This document shows, piece by piece, positions 9,672-18,414 of a stretch of DNA of 26,999 nt. The translations under genes and the position numbers were made by a program. Origin of the DNA: an uncultured Bacteroidota bacterium. Its GTDB lineage: Bacteria; Bacteroidota; Bacteroidia; Flavobacteriales; BACL11. Where the stretch lies: assembly GCA_902514225.1 (NCBI GenBank), contig CABXPN010000013.1, forward strand, positions 1 to 26,999, in the 5' to 3' direction. Within the stretch, counting starts at the first letter, position 1, and each line of letters begins with the position of its first letter. The notes under the pieces are model-generated. The model was not told the DNA's origin. It saw nothing but the letters and a program-made list of their open reading frames with translations, and did no database searches.

Positions 9672-10256
9672 ATGAAAAACTTAATTAAATTATCCCTTTA
9701 CTTATTATCTTTTAATTTTCTACTAGTATCTTGTGGAGGGGAAACATCAACAAAAGGTAACTGGTCTTCTAGTGATATGGATAGATGTACATCTGACATG
9801 ATATCTGAATTGAAAGCTGATCCTGAATCAGAAGCGATGATGGCGGCAGCAGGAACTTCATATGAAGAATTTGCTACTTGCGCTTGTGAGAAAGTATCTG
9901 AAATATTTGATTCTTATAGTATTGCAGATGCAGATGAATCAATGTCTGATGAGGAAGCAGGAATGATGATCTTAAGTTGTTTTGGTGATTTAGAGGATCT
10001 TATTAAATTAGGAATGGAGATGGAGGAAGATGAATTAACTACTGAAGAATATGGAGAAGGATGGACTGAGGAGTTAGCAACAGAATTTTTAAATGGTTGT
10101 ATTGGAGACGATGCAGAAATGGAGGGGTATTGTACTTGTATTTTAGAGAATATCATGACTAATTTTGATGCGTCAGACTTAGACTATTGGGGAGAAGAAG
10201 ATTATGAGGCTTTAGCTGAATTATATTCAGATTGTTTGGAATTGATCTCTTATTAA
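9672..10256 (+). CDS. Acidic lipoprotein with duplicated CxC cysteine pattern, unknown function
   Basis: I do not recognise the family. The N-terminus is a lipoprotein signal with lipobox LVSC, so C21 should be lipidated and the 194-residue protein anchored in the envelope. The mature part is strongly acidic and looks largely helical. It contains two similar halves. The first has W31, C39, CAC (C70, C72) and C103; the second has W131, C143, CTC (C154, C156) and C188. Each half thus reads W...C...CxC...C, which suggests an internal duplication and either two disulfides or a metal/redox site per half. The gene lies 43 nt after the metalloprotease gene on the same strand and ends 5 nt from the convergent helicase gene. 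A link to the metalloprotease is possible but unsupported. Confidence 0.8.
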   Translation: MKNLIKLSLYLLSFNFLLVSCGGETSTKGNWSSSDMDRCTSDMISELKADPESEAMMAAAGTSYEEFATCACEKVSEIFDSYSIADADESMSDEEAGMMILSCFGDLEDLIKLGMEMEEDELTTEEYGEGWTEELATEFLNGCIGDDAEMEGYCTCILENIMTNFDASDLDYWGEEDYEALAELYSDCLELISY

Positions 10257-10261
10257 TATCT

Positions 10262-11674
10262 TTAAAAGAACTTATCTGAGAAATTAATTAGATGTAATTT
10301 TTCAGAAGATCTAGTGAAAGAAGTGTATAACCATCTTAAATATTCTTTATTTAACATTTCATCTGTAAAATAAGATTGTTCTACAAAAACAGATTTCCAT
10401 TGCCCACCCTGAGATTTATGGCAAGTAATAGCATAGGCATATTTTATCTGTAATGCATTTAAATACTTATCTTCCTTTATAGCTTTATTCCTTTTGTATG
10501 TATTTTTTATAGAGTGATAATCCTGAGAAATTAAGTTATATAATTCTTTATATTTATCATAGTCTAAAGCAGCTTGTTCGCTTTCTAAAGTATCTAGCAT
10601 TACAATTACATCTATTTCTGATTCTTCCGGATAATCTACTAGTTCTATAGTTATATGAGCAAAATTAAATCCGTATAATTCTTCATATTTTCTTATATGT
10701 TTTACTTTAACACTGTCTCCGTTTGCAATAAATCCTGCTTTACTATCTTCATCAAGCCAACTATAGTTATTCCTAACTACCATCAAATAATCACCATTTG
10801 ATATTCTCTCTTCTTTCCAAAGTATTTTATGCCGGATTTGCTGGTTGTAGAGGTATGCTCTTTTGTTAGATTTACAAATAATTATTGTGTCTTCCAATCC
10901 ATATTTATCATAGGAACTTTCAATTTTTTCTTGTAGTTCATCTCCTTCAATTAATCTAACTACATTTTCATTACACTTTACTTTCGGATATTTATAATCC
11001 TGATTAGATATCATATCTCTTATCTGAGTTGCATTTTCCAGAATTAAAGAATCTTTCTTCTGACGAACAACTTGAGTTAATTCCTTTACAATTACCTGTT
11101 TGTTAAAATCATTTTCCAGAATAGTATCGTCTAAAGCTGGGCTCATATCCAAATGAACAGGAGGAAGTTGTGCAGTATCACCAATCAGAATTAGTTTGCA
11201 ATCTGTTCCGGAATATACATATTCAATGAGATCTGCAAGCAGATTTCTATTCCCAAAACCTTTATCTGTATGAGATGGTATCATTGACGCTTCATCAACA
11301 ATAAAGATACAATTAGAACTTTGGTTGTCTTGCAGAGTTACAAATGTATTGCCTTTACTATTTGTTTTTATCCAATAAATCTTCTTATGAATTGTTAAAG
11401 ATTTCTTTTTCGAATAAGAAGATAGTACTTTTGCTGCTCTTCCTGTAGGAGCTAATAATGAACTTCTTTTTGCAACTGCTGATAAGCTTTTTACTAGTGC
11501 AGATACTAATGTTGTTTTCCCGGTTCCGGCATACCCTTTTAATAAAAATACACTTCTATTTCCTAGTGTGGTTACGAAATCAGATATTTCATTTATTAGT
11601 TCATCTTGTTGTGGAGTAGGGTTAAACTCAAAGTTTTCTCGGAGTTTGTCTTTTAGCTTTTGGCTTTTATTCAT
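10262..11674 (-). CDS. RecD/Pif1-type superfamily 1B DNA helicase
   Basis: A 470-residue ATP-dependent DNA helicase, probably 5'-3', that would act in replication or repair. It shows Walker A GYAGTGKT (47-54), LLAPTGRAAKVLS (73-85), Walker B VDEAS (126-130), GDTAQLPP (165-172) and a VVRQ arginine-containing motif. The C-terminal UvrD_C_2-type region has CHKSQGGQW (418-426) and LYTSFTRS (450-457). It lacks the long N-terminal domains of RecD and RecD2 and is close to the compact AAA_30 helicases common in Bacteroidota. It is the last gene of the minus-strand operon, and its ATG overlaps the murB stop by 4 nt, so it is probably translationally coupled. Whether it works with the AddAB enzyme encoded nearby cannot be told from sequence. 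Confidence 0.87.
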   Translation of the reverse strand: MNKSQKLKDKLRENFEFNPTPQQDELINEISDFVTTLGNRSVFLLKGYAGTGKTTLVSALVKSLSAVAKRSSLLAPTGRAAKVLSSYSKKKSLTIHKKIYWIKTNSKGNTFVTLQDNQSSNCIFIVDEASMIPSHTDKGFGNRNLLADLIEYVYSGTDCKLILIGDTAQLPPVHLDMSPALDDTILENDFNKQVIVKELTQVVRQKKDSLILENATQIRDMISNQDYKYPKVKCNENVVRLIEGDELQEKIESSYDKYGLEDTIIICKSNKRAYLYNQQIRHKILWKEERISNGDYLMVVRNNYSWLDEDSKAGFIANGDSVKVKHIRKYEELYGFNFAHITIELVDYPEESEIDVIVMLDTLESEQAALDYDKYKELYNLISQDYHSIKNTYKRNKAIKEDKYLNALQIKYAYAITCHKSQGGQWKSVFVEQSYFTDEMLNKEYLRWLYTSFTRSSEKLHLINFSDKFF

Positions 11675-12687
11675 CCTATTATATTTACTTCCGGATGTAT
11701 TTCAATTCCAAATTTTGCTATTACTGATTTTTGTATTTCTTCAGATAATGAAACTATTTCTTCCCCTTTTGCATTTCCATAATTCACTAAAACTAAAGCT
11801 TGGTTTTTATGAACTCCAACATCTCCTTTTCTATATCCTTTCCATCCACATTGGTCAATAAGCCAACCAGCTGCTACTTTTGTTTGTGTTTCTGAAACTT
11901 TATAACCTACAATTTCAGAATATTGTTCATTTAACTCTTTAAATTGTGTTGTAGAAATAATAGGATTTTTAAAGAAACTTCCACAATTCCCGATTTCATT
12001 TGGGTCTGGTAATTTCCTCTGACGAATACTAATAACGGCTTTACTTACATTTTCTGATGAATTTTGTAATCCTAAAAGTTTCAGTTCATCTTTAATTGCT
12101 CCGTACTCAGTATTTAATTTCTCTATTTTATTTAATCTGAAATATACATGAGAAATTATTACCTTTCCTTTAAGTTCTTTCTTGAAAATAGAATTTCTAT
12201 ACCCAAAATTACATTCTTTATTTTGTAAGGTAAATTGTTCTCCACTTTCAAGATAAAACCCATCAACTTTTGTTATTACATCTCTTACTTCTACTCCGTA
12301 AGCTCCAATATTTTGAATTGGGGAGGTTCCAACATTTCCTGGTATTAAAGATAAGTTCTCTAATCCAGAAAGATTATTCTTTAAGCTCCACAGAACAAAT
12401 TGATGCCAATTCTCTCCAGCCCCAACTTTTACTTCAGTATATTTGGTGTTCTCAGAAATAATTTTAATACTTAAAATATTGTTCTTGATAATTATTCCAT
12501 CAAAATTTCTAGTAAATAAAACATTACTTCCTCCTCCTAGTATTAACGATTTATTTTTTGTGTATTCTGTGCTTTTTATGAGATGTTTTATATCAGTAGC
12601 AGAGTTTATTTCATAAAATAACTTACAACTTACATCTACTCCAAAAGTATTAGCGTCTTTTAATGATATGTTCTCCTGAAATTCCAT
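11671..12687 (-). CDS. murB: UDP-N-acetylenolpyruvoylglucosamine reductase
   Basis: MurB reduces UDP-GlcNAc-enolpyruvate to UDP-MurNAc with NADPH and FAD, the second committed step of peptidoglycan precursor synthesis in the cytoplasm. The 338-residue length fits the E. coli-type (type I) enzyme. Visible motifs are NTFGVD (13-18), the FAD-binding GGGSN (51-55), SLIPGNVGTSPIQNIGAYG (113-131), FGYRNS with R164, and CGSFFKNP with the proton-donating S237. Y195 lies in the substrate-covering loop, AAGWLIDQCGWKG follows, and the catalytic E333 is in HPEV near the end. It begins one base after the ftsE stop and overlaps the helicase start by 4 nt. All catalytic residues are present. Confidence 0.96.
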   Translation of the reverse strand: MEFQENISLKDANTFGVDVSCKLFYEINSATDIKHLIKSTEYTKNKSLILGGGSNVLFTRNFDGIIIKNNILSIKIISENTKYTEVKVGAGENWHQFVLWSLKNNLSGLENLSLIPGNVGTSPIQNIGAYGVEVRDVITKVDGFYLESGEQFTLQNKECNFGYRNSIFKKELKGKVIISHVYFRLNKIEKLNTEYGAIKDELKLLGLQNSSENVSKAVISIRQRKLPDPNEIGNCGSFFKNPIISTTQFKELNEQYSEIVGYKVSETQTKVAAGWLIDQCGWKGYRKGDVGVHKNQALVLVNYGNAKGEEIVSLSEEIQKSVIAKFGIEIHPEVNIIG

Positions 12688-12688
12688 C

Positions 12689-13366
12689 TTAAGACATTAA
12701 AACTTCTTTAATTACTTTATTTTCAAAACGATATGTTTTATTAGGAAAATTCTTGATTATTGAATAATCATGTGTGGCAATAATTATTGTTGTTCCTTCT
12801 AGGTTTATTTCTTTTAGTGTTTCAATTATGCTTTTAGATTTTTCTGGATCAAGGTTTCCTGTGGGTTCGTCAGCTAAAATAATTTTAGGATTATTTAATA
12901 AAGACCTGGCAATTGATACTCTCTGTTGCTCTCCACCAGAAAGTTCAAAAGGCATTTTCTTTTCTACTTTTTTAAGATGAACCTTATTTAAAACTTCAGA
13001 TATTCTATTCTTTATTTCATTCTTGTCTTTCCAACCAGTTGATCTTAATACAAATTCCAGGTTCTTGTAAATGTTCCTGTCAGATAAAAGTTGAAAATCT
13101 TGAAATATTATCCCTAACTCTCTTCTGAGATACGCTATTTTACTTTTTCTTATTCTCTTCAAATCATATTTAGAAACAATTATTGACCCTCTATTAAGTT
13201 CAATTCCTTTGTATAATGCTTTTAATAAGCTGCTTTTTCCGCTACCTGTTTCTCCTATTAAATATATAAAATCACCTTTATTGATTTCAAGGTTTATATT
13301 TTCCAGAATTAAATTATTGGTATAGGAGATGCTGACATTTTTTATGGAAATTATAGTGTTATTCAT
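12689..13366 (-). CDS. ftsE: Cell-division ABC ATPase FtsE
   Basis: FtsE is the ATPase that, with membrane partner FtsX, regulates septal peptidoglycan hydrolases at the inner membrane. The ATG at 13366 gives 225 residues; an upstream in-frame TTG at 13375 is less likely. The ABC motifs are complete: Walker A GETGSGKS (38-45), a Q-loop with IIFQDFQLLSDRNIYKN typical of FtsE rather than LolD, signature LSGGEQQR, Walker B ILADEPTGNLD and H-loop ATHD. No ftsX is adjacent. The start overlaps the preceding small gene by 8 nt and the stop lies 1 nt before murB, so division and cell-wall functions are co-transcribed. LolD/MacB-type ATPases are the main alternative. Confidence 0.88.
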   Translation of the reverse strand: MNNTIISIKNVSISYTNNLILENINLEINKGDFIYLIGETGSGKSSLLKALYKGIELNRGSIIVSKYDLKRIRKSKIAYLRRELGIIFQDFQLLSDRNIYKNLEFVLRSTGWKDKNEIKNRISEVLNKVHLKKVEKKMPFELSGGEQQRVSIARSLLNNPKIILADEPTGNLDPEKSKSIIETLKEINLEGTTIIIATHDYSIIKNFPNKTYRFENKVIKEVLMS

Positions 13367-13571
13367 TTTCTTCAAATTTAATCATTTTGCCAAAAGGAAT
13401 GCTATTTATCTTCTTTGAAATTTTTCCATTTTCATCAGATATGTTGTTTTTTTTTAGCCCCTTTTCAATTTGGTCTGCTCTAAAATAAGCTTTTAAAGAA
13501 AAGTCTCCATCTCTTATCTGAACAAAATCTGGAATATTCTTGGTTCCTTTTATTTTTAAGATGTGTATCAT
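13359..13571 (-). CDS. Small conserved-looking protein upstream of ftsE
   Basis: A 70-residue soluble protein with no signal peptide or membrane segment; I do not assign a function. The sequence begins MIHILKIKGTKNIPDFVQIR, then has a short beta-like stretch (FSLKAYFRADQIEKGL) and a polar, basic centre, with an acidic end. It is the first gene of the minus-strand operon and its end overlaps the ftsE start by 8 nt, which is good evidence that it is translated. A -7 promoter element lies just upstream. Similar short proteins next to ftsE in Flavobacteriia would support a link to division, but I cannot check that here. Confidence 0.7.
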   Translation of the reverse strand: MIHILKIKGTKNIPDFVQIRDGDFSLKAYFRADQIEKGLKKNNISDENGKISKKINSIPFGKMIKFEENE

Positions 13572-13581
13572 AATTTATCCT

Positions 13582-13589
13582 CAAAAATA
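13582..13589 (-). promoter_or_regulatory. Candidate -7 promoter element for the ftsE-murB operon
   Basis: Read on the minus strand, the bases are TATTTTTG, an exact match to TAnnTTTG, 10 nt before the ATG at 13571, so the leader would be only a few bases. The -33 region has GTG instead of TTG at a spacing of 19 nt. An 11-base inverted repeat, GTGTTAAACAC (13601-13611), lies over this -33 position and might be a binding site, though it is short. Confidence 0.4.
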
Positions 13590-13666
13590 GTGTTTTTATT
13601 GTGTTAAACACTCTAAAAAACATTCGGACTTGTTAAAAAAAGATGTTGAAAACTTAAAAACTAATA

Positions 13667-13698
13667 TTTGTACTTATACTACTTATTATTTAATTTTA
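13667..13698 (+). promoter_or_regulatory. Candidate promoter for the TPR/beta-barrel operon
   Basis: TTTG (13667-13670), a 20-nt spacer and TAATTTTA (13691-13698) form a Bacteroidota-type promoter with one mismatch in the -7 box. The start codon is 24 nt beyond the box. The 20-nt spacing is the same as in the secDF promoter of this window. It lies in the 151-nt divergent gap shared with the ftsE-murB operon. Confidence 0.4.
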
Positions 13699-13722
13699 AA
13701 ATCTGATTAACTACATTATAAT

Positions 13723-16700
13723 ATGCATAAAATATTCAATTTATTACTTCTTCTTATTGTAAGTTCTCCAATTTTATCTCAAAATTCTGATATTGAATTA
13801 GCGAACAAACTATTTGAAGAAGGAGAATTTAGTACCTCCCAAAATATTTACATAAATTTGTCTACTTCAGATATAGATGACGATTTTAGAGTTTTCAGAA
13901 TTGCTAATTGTTCTAAAAACTTAGGGAATTCAGATGTAAAATTCTGGTATGAAAATTTAATAGAAAACTATCCAAATTCAGAATATTATCAGGAAAGTAT
14001 TAAATATCTTGCTTTTGTTTATTTTTCTGATAAGAATTATGCAAAATCAAATTCATATTTAAGAAAGGTATCAGATAAGAACTTAATTGATGATGAATTC
14101 TATTTCAAATTTGCTTACTCTCTCTTTACAGTAGAAGAATATAATGATGCAAAATATTACTTTAATAAAATTAGAGAAAAAAAATATAAAAGTTTGTCAT
14201 TATATTACTATGCTCATATATCTTACCTTCAGGGTTTGTATAATAAGTCTTTAGAATCTTTTTTATTATTAGAAGACGATAAAACATTTTCAAAAATTGT
14301 ACCATATTATATAACACAAATTTATTTTGAGTTAGAAAAATATACCGAATTAGTAAATTATGCGGTACCTGTATTAGAATTTGTAATCCCAAGTAGAGAA
14401 GTAGAGTTAAATAAGTTTATTGCAGAATCTTATTACAGATTAGAAGATTACGAAAAATCAGAATTCTATTTTAAAAAATATATTGAAAAATCAGAAGATA
14501 TTGATAATTTAGATTACTTTAAACTAGGACAAATTAATGTTTTTTTAGAAGATTATGATGAGTCAGTTTCTTATTTTGAAAAAGTTGAAAATGTAAGTGA
14601 CAGTTTACTTCAATTTAATTCTTATTATTTAGGAAAGTCATATTTAAAACAAGATAAAAAGATATTTGCATTAAATGCATTTAAAAAATCTTCCGAAATT
14701 AATTCGGACTTACAATTAAAAGAAGAGTCTTTATATAATTACTTTAAATTAGCGTACGAACTAGATTTACCTTATACTGACCTTTCCTATGTTTTAGATG
14801 AATTTACAAAACATCATCTTTCAAAGTACAAATCAGAAGTAAAAAGATTGCTAATTAATATGTTTCAATCTACAAATCAATACCAACAAGCTTTTGATTT
14901 TCTAAAAAATAACCACCTCCCGAAACAAGAAGAAAAAGAAACATTGCAGAGGTTATCTTATTATATTGGTGTTCAGCATTATAATAATGCAAATTATAGT
15001 AATGCGTTGGTGAAATTTGAGTTTTCAAGAAAGCATCCAGAAAATAATGAAATTGATGCAATGAGTTTGTATTTAATTGCAGATTGTTATTATCAGTTAA
15101 AAGACTATAAAAGGTCTATTTCTCATTATGAAGATTACCTTGAAACTCCATCAAACTCCCTGATTGAAAAGATTGGAGTAGCGAAATATAACCTAGCTTA
15201 TTCCTATCTTAAATCAAAACAATATTCTTTATCTTCAGATTATTTCAGAAAAGCAATAAATTCAGAAATAGATGATGAAAGAAAGTCGGACGCTCTTTTA
15301 AGATTGGCAGATAGTTACTATATGCAAAGTAATTTTAGGAATGCTTTAAGATATTACAAGAAACATGAAAATAATTCTGAAAATGATTATGCTTTATTTC
15401 AGAGATCAAAATGTAATGGATTGCTATCAGATTACAAAAGCCAAGAGAAATGTTTATTAGAAATATTAGAAAATGAAGAAGAAAATTTTATTTATTTAGA
15501 AAGATCTTATTTTGATTTGGCTAAACTTTACAAAAATCAAGATAAAGATGAAGAAGCTTTGATTTATTACGATAAAGTTTTAGAATTATCTTCTAATAAT
15601 GAAGTTTTGTCCTCAGCAATATTAAGTAAAGCTCTAATTTATTTTAATAAAGGAGAAATTAACAATTCAATCTTATCACTTAAAAATGTAATTGAAAATT
15701 ATCCGAAAACAAAATCATTTAAAGGTGCGAAAATTGGTCTGAAAGATGCTTATGTTAAAAAAGGAGATGTTAACGAATATCTTATTTATATAGATGATGT
15801 TCCTCAACTAGATATTTCTGTTTCCGCAAAAGATTCATTAACTTATCAAGTTGCGTATAATAATTTTAAAAATAATGATTTTATTACATCAAAAGCAAGC
15901 TTCAAAAAATATATCTCTGATTTTGGAGAGAATTCAATTTTTGACAGGCAATCCCATTACTATTATGCTGAGTCATCTTGGGAAACAGCAGATACTGTAC
16001 AGGCATTAGTGTCTTATAAAAAAGTGTTAGATTTTGGTAGTTCTGTTTTTTATGAGCCGTCATTAGTCAGAATTTGCAGAACATCATACGACAAAGGTAA
16101 TGAGTCAGAATTTGTTAAATATTACCAATTGTTAGATTCTACAGCTTCTTCAATAGGTTTGCAACGCGAGGCAATAATCAGATTAATGTTCGGATTTGAA
16201 TTTGCGAAAACAGAGTTGGCAGTAAAATATTCAGAACGTGTTTTGCTTTCTGATAAATTAAATGACAGATTGATTGCAAGGTCAAAAATAATTATTGCTA
16301 GGAATGATTTTGAGAATGGGAATTTTGCTAGGTCATCTGATTTGTGTGATGATATTGCTAGTTTAACAAAGAATAAAGATGGTTCGGAAGCTATGTATCT
16401 AAAATCTTATTTTGCTTTCCTGGATGATAATCTTGAAGAGTCTGAAGAGTTAGTTTTTAAGCTTGCTGATGAATATTCTTCTAACCATTGGATAGCTAAA
16501 GGATTTATACTTCTTTCAGATATTTATGTGAAACAAGAAAATTTATATCAGGCAAAAGCTACTTTAGAAAGTATAATTGAAAATCATGATGGTGAAGAAT
16601 TAATTAATGTAGCGAAAAGGAAGTGGGAAAATATAGTTAAACAAGAACAATTAGAAAAAGTTAATACCGAGATAGGAGATGCAACAATTGAGATAGGAGA

Positions 16701-16761
16701 GGAATTAGATTATGAAATAGATTATTCTATCTTACAAATAGAAGAAGAATTAGAAGATTAA
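13723..16761 (+). CDS. Large exported TPR-repeat protein
   Basis: A 1012-residue protein with a signal peptide (MHKIFNLLLLLIVSSPILS, then Q20) and tetratricopeptide-like helical repeats along nearly its whole length, for example YYRLEDYEKSEFYFKKYIEK and LADSYYMQSNFRNALRYYKK. TPR solenoids bind other proteins; this one should act in the periplasm or at the outer membrane. The last 40 residues are very acidic (EIGEELDYEIDYSILQIEEELED region) and lie outside the repeats. No enzymatic motif is visible. It ends 3 nt before the beta-barrel gene, so the two are almost surely one operon and probably partners. The exact function is unknown; the YbgF/BamD-like scaffold role suggested by the fold is only analogy. 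Confidence 0.88.
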   Translation: MHKIFNLLLLLIVSSPILSQNSDIELANKLFEEGEFSTSQNIYINLSTSDIDDDFRVFRIANCSKNLGNSDVKFWYENLIENYPNSEYYQESIKYLAFVYFSDKNYAKSNSYLRKVSDKNLIDDEFYFKFAYSLFTVEEYNDAKYYFNKIREKKYKSLSLYYYAHISYLQGLYNKSLESFLLLEDDKTFSKIVPYYITQIYFELEKYTELVNYAVPVLEFVIPSREVELNKFIAESYYRLEDYEKSEFYFKKYIEKSEDIDNLDYFKLGQINVFLEDYDESVSYFEKVENVSDSLLQFNSYYLGKSYLKQDKKIFALNAFKKSSEINSDLQLKEESLYNYFKLAYELDLPYTDLSYVLDEFTKHHLSKYKSEVKRLLINMFQSTNQYQQAFDFLKNNHLPKQEEKETLQRLSYYIGVQHYNNANYSNALVKFEFSRKHPENNEIDAMSLYLIADCYYQLKDYKRSISHYEDYLETPSNSLIEKIGVAKYNLAYSYLKSKQYSLSSDYFRKAINSEIDDERKSDALLRLADSYYMQSNFRNALRYYKKHENNSENDYALFQRSKCNGLLSDYKSQEKCLLEILENEEENFIYLERSYFDLAKLYKNQDKDEEALIYYDKVLELSSNNEVLSSAILSKALIYFNKGEINNSILSLKNVIENYPKTKSFKGAKIGLKDAYVKKGDVNEYLIYIDDVPQLDISVSAKDSLTYQVAYNNFKNNDFITSKASFKKYISDFGENSIFDRQSHYYYAESSWETADTVQALVSYKKVLDFGSSVFYEPSLVRICRTSYDKGNESEFVKYYQLLDSTASSIGLQREAIIRLMFGFEFAKTELAVKYSERVLLSDKLNDRLIARSKIIIARNDFENGNFARSSDLCDDIASLTKNKDGSEAMYLKSYFAFLDDNLEESEELVFKLADEYSSNHWIAKGFILLSDIYVKQENLYQAKATLESIIENHDGEELINVAKRKWENIVKQEQLEKVNTEIGDATIEIGEELDYEIDYSILQIEEELED

Positions 16762-16764
16762 ATT

Positions 16765-18408
16765 ATGAAGAAAATATTTTTAGTAGTGTCTACAATTATG
16801 GTTTCTGTGCTTTCAGCGCAAGATATAAATCCTACTGAAGTAACAGTTATTGAAGGTTTTAAACCTGAAATTCCGGAATCTGAAAAAATTAAGGAAACAA
16901 CAGATTATCAGGACACCACAAAAATTGATAAAAGACAAACTTATTCTTTTATTAATAAAACAATAGAAGTGGACTTTGATGTTAGGCCAATAAAAGCTGC
17001 AAAAGTAAGTGGAGAAAAACTTTCTGATTTATATCGTTCTACCATTCTGCTTGGTGGGGGTACTCATTTTACATCTGTCTCCAACATTACATTTAATAGT
17101 TTAAGAGAAGATGATTATTCTTATGGACTTACATTTAATCATTTTGCAAATAGATATTCAAATGAGAATTCAGAAAAACTTAAAAACTCTCTCAATCAAA
17201 TACATCTTTTTGGGAAGAAAATCGGAGAGAAAAATATTTTTGTAGTAAACCTTGATTATGATAAAAAATTAATAAAACATATAGATGAAAAAAACAGATT
17301 TTCTTATTCAAAAATTGGATCTACTATTTTTTCAAGGGAGCTTTCTGCTTACAAATTAAAACACAGAACTGATTTCTTTATTTCAGATTTAAATGAATTG
17401 TCAGAGAATCAAGTTCATTTGACTACAGATTTAAGTAAAAACATAAAAGGATATCCTATGCAATTAATAGTAGATTTAGATAATTTTATAAATTATGAAA
17501 ATACAGATTCTGAATATATAGTAAAAAAAGATGTGAAGATTTTTCAACTACTTTCATTTATTTCTCTAGAAAAGTATGATTTTGATATAGATATAGGATT
17601 TAGTTTTGATTACATATTAGATGAACTAGATGGTAGTGAAAAAGGTTTATTTCCTTATGTTAATATAAGTAAATTTTTAGTGAAAGATATCCTGTACATT
17701 GAAGGAGGATTGGAGAATAATGGTTATAGAAATACAATTAAATCACTTTCAGATGACAATCCATATATATATGCTTTTGCAACAAATCAAAATGTAGTTT
17801 CTGATGATTTTAATACATTAGATTTAAGAACTACTGAAGAAAATGAAGCGTACCTTTACATGAAGAATGTAATAGGTAAAGATGAGGTGTTTGAAGGAAA
17901 ATTATCGTATGCTTATATTGTAAACGCTCCTATCTTTTATAAAGTACATCCAAATGGAAAGCATCTTTCATCTTACATGGATGTGTGGAGATTACATGCA
18001 AATGCAAATTATGAGTGGCAGATAAATGATTTAGTTGGAGTTCATGCGTCTGCTAATTATTTTAATTATGATACAATTGTTTCTAATAAAGAAAATATTA
18101 ATGGAAATTTAGGAGTGTCTTTAAACTTAGACGAAAAGATAAAGATGAATACTTCTGTCTCGTATTTAGGAAAAAGAACATCAGTTGGAGGATTGCAAGA
18201 TTCATTGCAAAATTATCATATTAGTTATAATGATATTTCTGACTTAAATCATCAACTTCATGCTAACATTTCTATTGATTATAATTACACAAAATCTATT
18301 TCAGCATATTTAAGAATTAACAATATTTTTAACTCTAAAAAAGATATGTGGGAAGGATACCAAGAAATAGGACGAAATGCTTGGTTTGGATTGTCTTATT
18401 CCTTCTAG
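16765..18408 (+). CDS. Outer-membrane beta-barrel protein, TonB-receptor-like but without plug
   Basis: A 547-residue protein with a signal peptide (MKKIFLVVSTIMVSVLSA, cleaved before Q19), a short periplasmic lead containing VTVIEGFKPEIPESEKI and TYSFINKTIEVDFDVRPIKAAKV, then alternating amphipathic strands to a terminal aromatic, LSYSF, typical of outer-membrane barrels. Related Bacteroidota proteins are often labelled TonB-dependent receptors, but no TonB box or plug domain is evident and the length is too short for a full receptor. The gene follows the TPR gene by 3 nt and is followed by a hairpin, so the two form a two-gene unit. Transport substrate and role are unknown. A porin-like or assembly-anchor role is equally possible. 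Confidence 0.8.
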   Translation: MKKIFLVVSTIMVSVLSAQDINPTEVTVIEGFKPEIPESEKIKETTDYQDTTKIDKRQTYSFINKTIEVDFDVRPIKAAKVSGEKLSDLYRSTILLGGGTHFTSVSNITFNSLREDDYSYGLTFNHFANRYSNENSEKLKNSLNQIHLFGKKIGEKNIFVVNLDYDKKLIKHIDEKNRFSYSKIGSTIFSRELSAYKLKHRTDFFISDLNELSENQVHLTTDLSKNIKGYPMQLIVDLDNFINYENTDSEYIVKKDVKIFQLLSFISLEKYDFDIDIGFSFDYILDELDGSEKGLFPYVNISKFLVKDILYIEGGLENNGYRNTIKSLSDDNPYIYAFATNQNVVSDDFNTLDLRTTEENEAYLYMKNVIGKDEVFEGKLSYAYIVNAPIFYKVHPNGKHLSSYMDVWRLHANANYEWQINDLVGVHASANYFNYDTIVSNKENINGNLGVSLNLDEKIKMNTSVSYLGKRTSVGGLQDSLQNYHISYNDISDLNHQLHANISIDYNYTKSISAYLRINNIFNSKKDMWEGYQEIGRNAWFGLSYSF

Positions 18409-18414
18409 AAAAAG

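Noticed and set aside
11568..11861. 97-codon plus-strand open frame across the helicase/murB junction
   Set aside because: It is antisense to two confidently identified genes and shows only low-complexity hydrophobic sequence.
12689..13366. LolD (lipoprotein-release ATPase) instead of FtsE
   Set aside because: The Q-loop segment FQDFQLLSDRNIYKN and the short length fit FtsE; no LolC/E-like permease is adjacent. Some doubt remains because ftsX is also absent.
13367..13375. TTG start for FtsE three codons upstream
   Set aside because: An ATG at 13366 follows directly and gives a normal FtsE N-terminus; TTG starts are rare in this phylum.
16765..18408. Naming the barrel a TonB-dependent receptor
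   Set aside because: No plug domain or TonB box is visible and the length is too short; only barrel-like features are supported.
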